DNA from: Deltaproteobacteria bacterium
GTDB lineage: Bacteria; Desulfobacterota; DSM-4660; Desulfatiglandales; Desulfatiglandaceae
Assembly: GCA_029933075.1 (NCBI GenBank)
Contig: JAOZOW010000002.1
Coordinates: forward strand, 1-49,938
Direction: 5' to 3'
DNA length: 49,938 bases
Part shown: positions 32,735-40,759 of the stretch, piece by piece
Layout: every line of letters starts with the position of its first letter
How positions within the stretch are numbered: position 1 is the stretch's first letter
Position numbers and translations under genes: made by a program
The notes under the pieces: model-generated
Seen by the model: the letters and a program-made list of their open reading frames with translations, nothing else
Told to the model about the DNA's origin: nothing
The model's database searches: none

Positions 32735-33613
32735 CTACAAAAAAAGCTCATCAGCCATGGCCTCGAGACGCACGGCTTTCTCTTTGACCACCGCATTGAT
32801 AAGGCATGCCTGTTTCAGAGCACCGGGCGGGCTATCGTGGATCTGTTCGATCATTTTCATGAAAAGGGCCTTGTCCTGCACCCTCACCGAATAATATTTG
32901 GCAAAATAATAGTGGGCCAGCAGGAATTTTCCCTGGCCCAGGAGAAAAGCCTTTTCAAAGTACTTTCTGGCCTCCGAGGGCTTGCCTCCCAGCAGGCCGG
33001 GCTTTGCTGCCAGCAAAGAGCCCATGAGAATACAGGGGGTGCCATAGAAAAAATCCGGTGCAAGCCGTACAATCTTTTTGAGACAAAACTCCACATTGCT
33101 CAGCTGGGCCAGGGCCGTGGGCCTATCCAGGTTGAGGTTTATCCAGGCCTGCCAGGATATTATTGTCCACATGAATGATTCCATGTCTTCTGCGTCCATA
33201 CTCTCCAGCGCCCTCCCGAGCTCTTTCCTCATCACAGGAGGGTTTTTCAGGATAAGTGGATCAAGCCCCAGGGCACGAAACCCGTAACTCCTTGCCCTGA
33301 GATAGAGCCGCGAGGCCCTTTCAGGCTCTTCGTCTTCAACAAACAGCATGGCATATCCTGCAAAGCCCATGCAAAGAGAAGCGAGAAGTGACCGATTTTG
33401 CTTGTCATTTTTAAGCAGGCCCTCCATGAGCTTGAGTTGGGCGGGCAGGGCCTGCCGGGCAAGCTCGGGGTCGCATTCCTCGAAAAACGCCCCTGCCATT
33501 TTGCTCACCATAGGCCCTGAGAACTTAAGGGCCATCCTGGTACATCCTGGAGACACAAGAAACAGGGCGATCACATAAAACGCCGCTATTGTGCTGTACA
33601 GACGGCCTTTCAC
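32735..33613 (-). CDS. tatT: TRAP-associated TPR lipoprotein TatT
   Basis: A 292-residue lipoprotein of the TatT (TRAP-associated TPR) family, known from Treponema pallidum Tp0956, which binds the DctP-type protein and may pass hydrophobic ligands to it. The signal peptide ends in a lipobox SPGC with the lipidated Cys24. The body is helical and holds cryptic TPR units, for example LGLDPLILKNPPVMRKEL, MDAEDMESFMWTIISWQAW and ARKYFEKAFLLGQGKFLLAHYYFAKYY. GTG 33613 was chosen because GAGGAGG lies just upstream; GTG 33634 and an ATG at 33667 are weaker choices. It sits between the TPR protein gene and dctP, as expected for a TATT-TRAP. Confidence 0.88.
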   Translation of the reverse strand: MKGRLYSTIAAFYVIALFLVSPGCTRMALKFSGPMVSKMAGAFFEECDPELARQALPAQLKLMEGLLKNDKQNRSLLASLCMGFAGYAMLFVEDEEPERASRLYLRARSYGFRALGLDPLILKNPPVMRKELGRALESMDAEDMESFMWTIISWQAWINLNLDRPTALAQLSNVEFCLKKIVRLAPDFFYGTPCILMGSLLAAKPGLLGGKPSEARKYFEKAFLLGQGKFLLAHYYFAKYYSVRVQDKALFMKMIEQIHDSPPGALKQACLINAVVKEKAVRLEAMADELFL

Positions 33614-33691
33614 CTTACCTCCTCTTTCCCACACGGAACTTGCAGGCTTTCCCCCCCTCTGTCTCATCTCATCCGCCTTGCTCGCTACGGT

Positions 33692-34879
33692 CTAAAATCC
33701 TATGAAAGGGTCATCCTTTGAGGGTGGGCCCTTCAGTAATTTCTTAGCCAGGAACTGAGCCCCGGCGCCATTTTCCATATGAAGCACCCTTTCATAATAT
33801 TCCATGGCCTTTTCCCTGTCACCTTCCAAATCATAGCTCATGCCGATCTTTATGAGGGGCCATGCAATCATTGCGGGATCCCTTTCAGGGTCATTACTGC
33901 TGAGGATCACATTAAGCTTCGACCTTGCATCCCCGTAGAACCCTTGGACCAGATCGTGGACAACCTGTAGATAAAGGGCCCGTCTGGTCCACGCCCGCGC
34001 CCTGTCCACCGTGGGGGCGCTAAGGGCCCTCTGTCTAAAATAAAGCAGGGTTTCTTTGTACCGGGACTCCATTTGAAGCCTGATATAACAGACGCCTTTT
34101 AAAAACTTAAACCGGATATTATGCTCATATTCAGCCCCAAGATCTTCAAGGAGGGGGAGGGCCTTGAGTGGATCCTTTTCGAGGAACAAATAGATATGGA
34201 TCAGCATGCTTTTTGCCTCAGTAGCAGCATATATCCCTTCGCTGGCCGCAAGATGGAGTTTTCGCAACCCCTCCTGCTTGCTGCCCTTGTGAACGAGCAG
34301 GAATGTGAGGAATTTGAGCATCCCGGACAGGTGGTCCGTGTAATAGTCAAAGGTACCCAGCCCTAACAGCACATCCCTGTTCTCCGGATCCATGCGGAGG
34401 CAGGTTTTTAGGGCATCCACAGCATCCCTTGCAAGGAAAAAAGATGAAAGCCACCTCCCTTTCATCAGCTCGAATCGCCCCTTGAACCCCAAGGCGCCGC
34501 CGAGGAAGAAATAATCATAGCTGCTGGCAGTCTCGCTTTGGCACCTCTTTCTTGCCACTTCTATGGTACGGTCAATTCGGATCCTGAACTCTTCTACAAT
34601 GTCGCGGGTCCAAAATCCTTCCGAAAGACGCGACCAGCTCACCATGGCAAGATAAAAATAGCCCTCCGGCTTGTCCGGCGACTGGGCGGCGATTTTCAAG
34701 AAAAGCTGTTCCGCTTCGTCAAACCTGTCATCGTAAAGCAGATGGATGCCTCTCAGGATGTCCCTGTTAATGGAGGATGATCCGGTCCGGGAGGATATGC
34801 CGGTTTCCGCAGCCAGGACCTGCAGGGGAAAAACGCTTGCCAAAAGCAACAGGAGCAGGAGCAAAAAATTATTTTTCAC
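33692..34879 (-). CDS. periplasmic TPR-repeat protein of the TRAP operon
   Basis: A 395-residue exported helical-repeat protein, not otherwise recognised. The signal peptide (MKNNFLLLLLLLLASVFPLQ) ends near AAETG. The first TPR pair is RGIHLLYDDRFDEAEQLFLK with PDKPEGYFYLAMVSW, and further helical repeats include LGLGTFDYYTDHL, KALPLLEDLGAEY and EKAMEYYERVLHM. GTG 34879 was chosen because AAGGA lies upstream and it begins directly on the signal peptide; an ATG at 35050 adds 57 basic residues. It is the first gene of the TRAP operon, 78 bases before tatT. A role in ligand capture or in binding TatT is inferred from position. Confidence 0.78.
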   Translation of the reverse strand: MKNNFLLLLLLLLASVFPLQVLAAETGISSRTGSSSINRDILRGIHLLYDDRFDEAEQLFLKIAAQSPDKPEGYFYLAMVSWSRLSEGFWTRDIVEEFRIRIDRTIEVARKRCQSETASSYDYFFLGGALGFKGRFELMKGRWLSSFFLARDAVDALKTCLRMDPENRDVLLGLGTFDYYTDHLSGMLKFLTFLLVHKGSKQEGLRKLHLAASEGIYAATEAKSMLIHIYLFLEKDPLKALPLLEDLGAEYEHNIRFKFLKGVCYIRLQMESRYKETLLYFRQRALSAPTVDRARAWTRRALYLQVVHDLVQGFYGDARSKLNVILSSNDPERDPAMIAWPLIKIGMSYDLEGDREKAMEYYERVLHMENGAGAQFLAKKLLKGPPSKDDPFIGF

Positions 34880-35112
34880 CTGGCCATCCTTTCGCTTTCG
34901 CTCTTTCCGGGGGCCGCCTCTTTTGATGAAGGGCCGCCATTGGATCCCATGGTTTTTTAACAACCCGGGGCTCGTTACCGATGCATTTTTCAACTTATTG
35001 ATTTTCCGGTGCGCTGAAGGGAGGTTACACGAAACCACCTCCTTAGGCAAGCATGAAGCAGAGTGACAAAGGGGGGCAATGTTCTCCTCTTTTGGCTAAC
35101 CCAAAGATTTAG

Positions 35113-35140
35113 TTGACTTTTTTTTAATCTATGGTAAATA
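35113..35140 (+). promoter_or_regulatory. sigma-70 promoter candidate of rmlD
   Basis: TTGACT at 35113-35118 is followed after 16 bases by TAAATA at 35135-35140, in an AT-rich, T-tract-containing spacer. The start would lie near 35147, giving a leader of about 95 bases. Confidence 0.5.
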
Positions 35141-35143
35141 AGT

Positions 35144-35155
35144 AGCAAATTTGCT
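35144..35155. promoter_or_regulatory. 12-base palindrome at the rmlD start region, possible operator
   Basis: AGCAAATTTGCT is a perfect 12-base palindrome directly after the predicted -10 box. Its placement across the likely start point suits repression by a dimeric regulator. No second copy was seen in the window. Confidence 0.4.
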
Positions 35156-35241
35156 GCTTCCGTTGAAAATTGCATCTTCTTTCCACTGGTGGAAAAGCCA
35201 ATATCCTGTTTGTTGAAATCATCTTCGGAGGACATTGAAGG

Positions 35242-36117
35242 ATGAGAATACTCATCGTGGGTAGCAGCGGAATGTTAGGAAGCGAATGCAAAGAAGTCCT
35301 TGGCAGGGATCATGAACTCATTACCCCTGACAGGAAAGAAATGGATATTGTCAGTTGGGATCAGGTGATAGAGACCTTGCAGGATACATCCCCCCAGGTC
35401 ATTATCAACTGCGCTGGATTCACCGATGTGGATGCCTGTGAAACGGAGGATTTCAAAGTCAGGAAGATTAACGTGGAAGGCCCCCGGAATCTGGCCCAGT
35501 GCTCTGCAAGATTTGAGTGCAGGCTTGTCCACATATCAAGCGACTACATTTTTGACGGACAGAAAACAATGCCTCAGCCCTACTTTGAAGATGATACCCC
35601 GAATCCGCTTTCGGCATACGGCAAAAGCAAGATGGAGAGCGAGAAGGCTGTTCGCGAGAATTCACCTTATTACATAATCGTGCGAACAGGGTGGCTTTTT
35701 GGGATCAATGGCGATAATTTTGTAAAGTCCATCATCAGACAGGCCAAAGGAAGAAAGAAGACCCTCCTCAAGGTGGTAAACGATCAATTTGGATCGCCCA
35801 CCTGGACCTATCGGCTGGCCTTGCAGATCAAGAAGTTAATCGAAAATGAGGGCAGGGGCACATATCATGCGACGGCCGAGGGATACTGCAGCCGGTTTGA
35901 GTGCGCAGAGCATATTGTCAAGAAGCTTGGTCTCAAGGCCTCGGTGCAGCCACGGAGCATCAAGGAGGTGAAAGCGCCTGCCGTGCGCCCGAAAAACTGC
36001 CTTCTCGAGAATCGATTGCTGAAAAAGCAGGGTCTCAATATCATGAGGGACTGGAAAAAAGACCTGGATACCTTCCTGGAGAAATTCGGGGACCAGATCA
36101 TCAAAGAAAGCAACTAA
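35242..36117 (+). CDS. rmlD: dTDP-4-dehydrorhamnose reductase (RmlD/RfbD)
   Basis: A 291-residue extended SDR enzyme. It reduces dTDP-4-keto-L-rhamnose to dTDP-L-rhamnose with NAD(P)H. The Rossmann loop is IVGSSGMLGSE at residues 5-15, NCAGFTDVDACE follows, and the catalytic Ser/Thr-Tyr-Lys part is HISSDYIFDG with Y126GKSK130. The last third is the substrate domain, and the length is normal. The rmlA, rmlB and rmlC genes are not nearby, so it is an orphan here and may act on another dTDP-sugar or work with genes elsewhere. The ATG follows GAAGG. Upstream are a promoter and a palindrome. Confidence 0.9.
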   Translation: MRILIVGSSGMLGSECKEVLGRDHELITPDRKEMDIVSWDQVIETLQDTSPQVIINCAGFTDVDACETEDFKVRKINVEGPRNLAQCSARFECRLVHISSDYIFDGQKTMPQPYFEDDTPNPLSAYGKSKMESEKAVRENSPYYIIVRTGWLFGINGDNFVKSIIRQAKGRKKTLLKVVNDQFGSPTWTYRLALQIKKLIENEGRGTYHATAEGYCSRFECAEHIVKKLGLKASVQPRSIKEVKAPAVRPKNCLLENRLLKKQGLNIMRDWKKDLDTFLEKFGDQIIKESN

Positions 36118-36172
36118 AGGAGATGAAGGACCAAAAAGGGCAGGGGAACCACCGGGGAGAGAATCCGGCGAC

Positions 36173-38089
36173 CTAAATGGTCCGGCCCAGCACAGCCCCT
36201 TCGTAAATGGCGGCCTTGGCGCTTCTCGGCTCCAGGCAGTCCCCGATCTGATGGATCTCATAACCGAGCGCCTTTATTTGCTCGTAGAGCCTGTTATCAG
36301 GGCGGTTTCCTGCGGCAATCACCACCCTTTCCGCCCCTATAAAAGTTTCCCCTCCCTCTTTGCCTTCGAGAATCACGCCATTTTCAGCCACTCTTAAGAG
36401 CTTGGCCTCAGTTATCACCTTCACCCCGTTCTCTTTTAGTTTTTGGAGAAAAATTTTCCTGGTCATGCTTTCCAGCCGCATTCCGAGCTTGGGGAGCATC
36501 TCCACGATTGTGACAGGGGAGCCGTGCTCTGCCAGGTGCAGCGCCACTTCGCAGCCAGTGGGGCCGCCGCCGATCACCACCGTTTCCGCCTTTTCAGGCT
36601 CCCTGCCGTTCAGAACTTCCATGAAGGTGACTACATTGCTGCCCTGAATGCCCTCCACCGAAGGATAGGCGGGCAAGGACCCTGTAGCCAGGATCACCAC
36701 ATCCGGGTTCAGGGCCTTTACGGTTTCAACGGTAGCCTCGTGGTTGATCTGGATATTGACACCGAATCGTTCTACTTGCCGCTTTTGGAACCTTATCAGG
36801 TTCAGGATTTCCTTCTTGAATTCCGTGGCACTGCCGAATACCAGTTGCCCTCCCAGGACCGGCGCCTTTTCATACAGGTAGACTTCGTGGCCCCTCTTTG
36901 CCGCAACCCATGCGACATTGAGCCCTCCGGGGCCGCCGCCGATCACCATGACCTTCTTTTTTTCCCGGGCCGGATGAAAGGCCATCTCCTTTTCCCGCCC
37001 CAACATGGGATTCACCAGGCATTCCACCCTGCCGCGGCGAAAGATGGATTCCATGCAGGTGTTGCAGGCGATGCAGGAGCGGATATCATCCAGGCGTCCT
37101 TCCATGGCCTTTATGGGAAGCCTCGGGTCGGCCAGAAGCCCCCGGCCAATGCAAATCAAGTCAGCCTTTTCCTGCGCTATGAGCCGGTCCGCGATCAGCG
37201 GGTCGTTGATTCTACCCACCGCCATCACAGGGATCTTCAGGACCTCCCGGATCTTTCCGGCAGACTCTGCCAGACAGGCCTTTTCCATAAACATGGGCTG
37301 GCAGATCCACTCCGGCGTGGCGTCATTGCCGGCAGATACTTGAATCGCATCCACACCCGCCTCAACCAAAATATTGAGGATCTCAATGCTTTCCTCTACG
37401 GTCAGGCCATGTTTCACGAATTCTTGGGCGCTGATTTTAAACGAAATGGGGAGATGCTCTCCGATACGTCGTCTGATTTCCAGGACGATCTCTTTGGCGA
37501 AGCGGGTTCTTCCTTCGATATCACCGCCATATTCGTCTCGCCTAATATTGGAAAACCTCGATAGAAACTGGTTGACCAGGTAACCATGGGCCCCGTGGAT
37601 TTCAATCAACTCGAAGCCCGCGTCAACCGCCCTTTCAGCTGCATCTCCGAATTTGACAATCAGCTCCTTTATTTCCTCGGTGCTTAGCGGCTCAACCTCA
37701 CCCCTGATGGCGGGGCAGGGCAATGGCGAGGGCGCTACAGGTTTGCGCTTGATCACCTTCACCGAAGTCTGCCTTCCTCCGTGATGAATCTGGACGGCAG
37801 GTACCGCGCCTTCTTCCTTCATGGTCCTCGCGATCTTGGAAAGGCCGTCGATGAACCTGTCGTCATAAATCCTGGCCTGATGGGGCGAGACAATGCCTTC
37901 GGGGGAAACAGCGCATGCCTCCATGATGACCATGGCCGGGCCGCCTGCAGCCCTCAGTCGGTAGTGCTCAATGGTGCGTTCCGTAATGGAACCGTCATCC
38001 TCAATTAGAAAGGAAGCCAGCCCCGGCATCACGATTCGGTTCTTCAGTTCGCAGCCCTTGATGCGAAAGGGTGTGAAAAGGTGATCCAC
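36173..38089 (-). CDS. NADH:flavin oxidoreductase, 2,4-dienoyl-CoA reductase/TMADH type
   Basis: A 638-residue three-domain flavoenzyme. An old-yellow-enzyme TIM barrel at about residues 1-335 (MPGLASFLIEDDG, IHHGGRQTS, IHGAHGYLVNQFLSRFSN) binds FMN and holds the active site. Cys339, Cys342, Cys345 and Cys357 (CIACNTC ... C) ligate a 4Fe-4S cluster with the CxxCxxC spacing of trimethylamine dehydrogenase, not the CxxCxxxC of E. coli FadH. The C-terminal FAD/NAD(P) part has VIGGGPGGL at 382-390 and VVIGGGPTGCEVALHL. It probably reduces an unsaturated acyl-CoA or related enoate. A GTG start follows AAGGAG. A strong promoter lies upstream and no partner is adjacent. Confidence 0.9.
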   Translation of the reverse strand: MDHLFTPFRIKGCELKNRIVMPGLASFLIEDDGSITERTIEHYRLRAAGGPAMVIMEACAVSPEGIVSPHQARIYDDRFIDGLSKIARTMKEEGAVPAVQIHHGGRQTSVKVIKRKPVAPSPLPCPAIRGEVEPLSTEEIKELIVKFGDAAERAVDAGFELIEIHGAHGYLVNQFLSRFSNIRRDEYGGDIEGRTRFAKEIVLEIRRRIGEHLPISFKISAQEFVKHGLTVEESIEILNILVEAGVDAIQVSAGNDATPEWICQPMFMEKACLAESAGKIREVLKIPVMAVGRINDPLIADRLIAQEKADLICIGRGLLADPRLPIKAMEGRLDDIRSCIACNTCMESIFRRGRVECLVNPMLGREKEMAFHPAREKKKVMVIGGGPGGLNVAWVAAKRGHEVYLYEKAPVLGGQLVFGSATEFKKEILNLIRFQKRQVERFGVNIQINHEATVETVKALNPDVVILATGSLPAYPSVEGIQGSNVVTFMEVLNGREPEKAETVVIGGGPTGCEVALHLAEHGSPVTIVEMLPKLGMRLESMTRKIFLQKLKENGVKVITEAKLLRVAENGVILEGKEGGETFIGAERVVIAAGNRPDNRLYEQIKALGYEIHQIGDCLEPRSAKAAIYEGAVLGRTI

Positions 38090-38123
38090 AATTGTTTCTC
38101 CTTACTGCGATCTATGGCAGAGT

Positions 38124-38152
38124 TATATAGGTGTGGGGAAAATCTTTGTCAA
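38124..38152 (-). promoter_or_regulatory. strong sigma-70 promoter of the flavin oxidoreductase gene
   Basis: On the minus strand a perfect TTGACA (38152-38147) is followed after 17 bases by TATATA (38129-38124). The start would fall near 38117, giving a leader of about 28 bases to the GTG at 38089. Confidence 0.75.
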
Positions 38153-38276
38153 ACAAATTCACCCTTAAACCGCTGGCATTCCCGATGGCATTGACCGTCC
38201 AAAAGCTCTTCTGTTATGATCCGGCCTGTAAAAAAATGCGTGCGGAATATTAAAGGAAAGGGAGGGGAGGTGCGCC

Positions 38277-38744
38277 ATGAAAGTCTATCTGGTCCAACAT
38301 GGGAGGCAGGTTTCCAAAGAAGAGGATCCCCAGAGGCCGCTTTCCGCTCAGGGCAGGGCGGATGTGGAAAGGGTGGCCCTCTTCCTCGAAAAAGCCGGAG
38401 TAAAGGTCGAGGAAATTATACACAGCGGAAAGCTGCGGGCGATGCAAACGGCGGAAATACTGAGTTCCAGAATAGGGTCCGGCACAGCCATATCCGAGTG
38501 GAAAGGCATTTCGCCCCTCGATGATGTGAAACCGGTAGCCGCACAGATTCAAGAGGGGAAGTGTGACCGGATGCTCGTGGGACATCTTCCTCATATGGCG
38601 AAGCTTGCGTCGCTTTTGACAGCCGGAGATGAAACGAGCGACGTGATCGCGTTCCAGCAGGGCGCGGTTGTCTGCCTCCGGGAGGTAGAGGGGCAAGGCT
38701 GGGCAGTGGCCTGGATGGTTGTCCCGGAGCTGCTGCCAGCCTGA
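38277..38744 (+). CDS. sixA: phosphohistidine phosphatase SixA
   Basis: A 155-residue histidine phosphatase of the SixA branch of the phosphoglycerate-mutase superfamily. The catalytic His8 is in LVQHGRQV; the first position of the usual RHG is Gln, as in many SixA-like proteins of anaerobes. The second block IIHSGKLRAMQTAEIL and the third block MLVGHLPHMAKLASLL (second catalytic His) are clear. It should dephosphorylate phosphohistidine of an HPt or PTS-type protein. A very strong GGGAGGGGAGG precedes the ATG. The NupC-type transporter gene starts 24 bases later, so the two are probably co-transcribed. Confidence 0.9.
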   Translation: MKVYLVQHGRQVSKEEDPQRPLSAQGRADVERVALFLEKAGVKVEEIIHSGKLRAMQTAEILSSRIGSGTAISEWKGISPLDDVKPVAAQIQEGKCDRMLVGHLPHMAKLASLLTAGDETSDVIAFQQGAVVCLREVEGQGWAVAWMVVPELLPA

Positions 38745-38767
38745 ATTCTTCGACGCGGAAATCGGAA

Positions 38768-40012
38768 TTGTTGAGACTGCAAAGCATCATAGGCTTTATC
38801 GTTCTTGCCCTCCTTGCCTGGCTCCTTTCGGAAAGAAGGGGGAAGGTGAATTTTCGCACCCTTTTTGCGGGCTTTGGCCTGCAATTGGGTCTCGGGATCG
38901 TTTTGCTGAAATTTCCGGGCAGCCAATCGGCATTCCTGTGGCTTAACAGGGCTGTCCATGCCCTGGAAGAGTCCACGAGGGCGGGCACTGGATTTGTCTT
39001 CGGCTATCTTGGAGGAGCTACGCTGCCTTTTACGGAAGAAGTGCCTGGCGCCAGCTACATCCTCGCCTTCAGGGGCCTGCCCCTCGTGCTGGTCATCAGC
39101 GCACTTTCTTCACTCCTTTTCTACTGGAAGGTATTGCCGGTTGTGGTGCGCTCATTTTCCTGGTTGCTTCGACGGACCATGGGACTCGGTGGGGTGGAAG
39201 GTCTCGGTACAGCCGCCAATATTTTTGTCGGCATGGTGGAATCCCCCCTTTTAACCAGGCCGTATCTGCATGACATATCCAGAAGCGAGCTTTTCACGAT
39301 CATGACTTCCGGAATGGCCACCATTGCGGGAACCGTGATGGTGCTATATGCCGCGATCCTGGGCAAGGTGATACCGGGGGTCATGGGCCACCTCCTGACC
39401 GCGTCTATAATAAGTGCGCCTGCCGCGGTCACGGTATCCAAGCTGATGATCCCAGAGACAGGGGAACCTTCCACAGGAAAGGTGAAGCTGCCCAGCCAGG
39501 CAAGGAGTTCCATGGATGCCATCAGCCGGGGAACCTTGGATGGAATCAAACTGCTTATCAGCATCATTGCAATGTTGGTGGTGCTGGTGGCCCTGGTTCA
39601 TTTGCTTAACATCATCCTGGGCCTCCTCCCGGAGCTGGGCGGAAAGTCGGTCACCTTCCAAAGGATCCTCGGGGTTGTGATGGCGCCCATTACGTGGCTC
39701 ATGGGCATACCGTGGGCGGAAACCCGGATATCGGGTGCGCTCATGGGAACGAAGACCGTACTCAATGAGTTTATCGCCTATATGGACCTGGCTGCCCTCC
39801 CGGTGAGCGCCCTTACCGAGAGGACACGATTGATCTTAACCTATGCCATGTGCGGATTTGCCAATTTTGGTTCACTGGGGATCATGATCGGGGGATTAGG
39901 GGCCATGGTCCCTGAAAGGAGGGATGAGATAGTGGCGATGGGGATCAAGTCCATCATTGCCGGCACCATCGCCACATGCATGACAGGCGCAGTGGTTGGA
40001 ATCCTTTATTGA
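38768..40012 (+). CDS. concentrative nucleoside transporter (NupC/CNT type)
   Basis: A 414-residue membrane protein of the CNT nucleoside transporter family with about nine or ten hydrophobic segments. The N-terminal domain (SIIGFIVLALLAWLLSERRG, FGLQLGLGIVLLKFPGSQSA) and core GAT blocks are recognisable: LGTAANIFVGMVESPLLTRPYL, MTSGMATIAGTVMVLYAAIL and the C-terminal MGTKTVLNEFIAYMDL and YAMCGFANFGSLGIMIGGLG. It imports nucleosides with H+ or Na+. The start is a TTG at 38768 (38771 is possible); no ATG fits. It follows sixA by 24 bases and converges on the second Liv operon. A nucleoside link to SixA is not known to me. Confidence 0.88.
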   Translation: MLRLQSIIGFIVLALLAWLLSERRGKVNFRTLFAGFGLQLGLGIVLLKFPGSQSAFLWLNRAVHALEESTRAGTGFVFGYLGGATLPFTEEVPGASYILAFRGLPLVLVISALSSLLFYWKVLPVVVRSFSWLLRRTMGLGGVEGLGTAANIFVGMVESPLLTRPYLHDISRSELFTIMTSGMATIAGTVMVLYAAILGKVIPGVMGHLLTASIISAPAAVTVSKLMIPETGEPSTGKVKLPSQARSSMDAISRGTLDGIKLLISIIAMLVVLVALVHLLNIILGLLPELGGKSVTFQRILGVVMAPITWLMGIPWAETRISGALMGTKTVLNEFIAYMDLAALPVSALTERTRLILTYAMCGFANFGSLGIMIGGLGAMVPERRDEIVAMGIKSIIAGTIATCMTGAVVGILY

Positions 40013-40051
40013 TGGATGCTTCTATCAGGTATTCAGCAGGTAGAGCCTCTA

Positions 40052-40759
40052 TTATATCCCAAGATACGCCTCTCGTATCTCCGGGGACCCTTTTATTTCT
40101 TCAGGGCTTCCTTTGGCTTTGATACGACCTTCGTGCATGATATAGACAAAATCTGCGGCGCTCAGGGAGGCATCGGCATTCTGTTCTATGAGGAGGACCG
40201 TAAGGCCGATCTCCTCTTTCATTTTCTGTATGGTCCGGAACACTTCCTGAACGAGCAGAGGGGCGAGTCCCTGACTGGGTTCATCAAGCATGATGAGCTG
40301 AGGTTTTGTCATCAGGGCCCGGCCAACAGTCACCATCTGCTGCTCCCCGCCGCTCAGAGATCCTGCCAGCTGCCCGCTTCGTTCCTTCAATACGGGGAAA
40401 AGCGAATAGACAAGGGCAAGCGATTCTTCCCTGTGCCGGGACGCCTTTTTCACATATGCCCCCATCACGAGATTTTCATAAACATTCATTTCCGGAAACA
40501 GGTGCTTCCCTTCAGGCACCAAAGCCAGTCCCATCTCCACCTTTTTATGGGTAGGCATATAAGTGACATCCTTTTCCTCGTAATAGATGCTGCCCCCCCA
40601 TGGTTTTACAGAGCCGAAAACCGTGGAGAGAAAGGTGCTTTTGCCCACGCCGTTAGGCCCCAGAAGTGAAGTAATTGCGCCTTTTTTTGTCTGGAGGCTC
40701 GGCTTCCACAGCACCTGCATCGGCCCATAGCCTGATTCGAGATCTTTTACCCTCAGCAT
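40052..40759 (-). CDS. livF: Liv-type ABC ATPase, LivF subunit (second system)
   Basis: A 235-residue LivF-type ATPase. Walker A is GPNGVGKST, the signature is LSGGEQQM, Walker B is LIMLDEPSQGLAPLLV, and the switch region is LIEQNADASL. The start overlaps the livG stop by seven bases, which suggests coupling. It is the last gene of the second Liv operon and converges on the NupC-type gene. It is distinct from the first LivF (22384) and not a recent copy. Confidence 0.93.
   Translation of the reverse strand: MLRVKDLESGYGPMQVLWKPSLQTKKGAITSLLGPNGVGKSTFLSTVFGSVKPWGGSIYYEEKDVTYMPTHKKVEMGLALVPEGKHLFPEMNVYENLVMGAYVKKASRHREESLALVYSLFPVLKERSGQLAGSLSGGEQQMVTVGRALMTKPQLIMLDEPSQGLAPLLVQEVFRTIQKMKEEIGLTVLLIEQNADASLSAADFVYIMHEGRIKAKGSPEEIKGSPEIREAYLGI

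Larger units (their letters stand above)
34880..35241. other. 362-base divergent region between the TRAP operon and rmlD
   Basis: No gene is called here; an open frame that extends the TPR protein upstream lacks a signal peptide. The right half is AT-rich and carries the rmlD promoter (35113-35140) and a 12-base palindrome (35144-35155). The promoter of the minus-strand TRAP operon should also lie here, but no convincing box pair was found. Confidence 0.5.

Noticed and set aside
36443-37564. Long open frame (373 codons) on the + strand opposite the flavin oxidoreductase gene
   Set aside because: It lies wholly antisense to a clearly coding gene with complete motifs, shows no domain and has no ribosome-binding site.
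36173-38089. CxxCxxC cluster spacing of the flavin oxidoreductase as a novel variant
   Set aside because: The shorter spacing compared with E. coli FadH is the same as in trimethylamine dehydrogenase, so it is a known form of the family.
38277-38744. SixA reads QHG in place of RHG, suggesting an inactive enzyme
   Set aside because: The catalytic His, the following Gly and the second His motif are present, and Gln at this position is, as I recall, common in SixA-like proteins of anaerobes.
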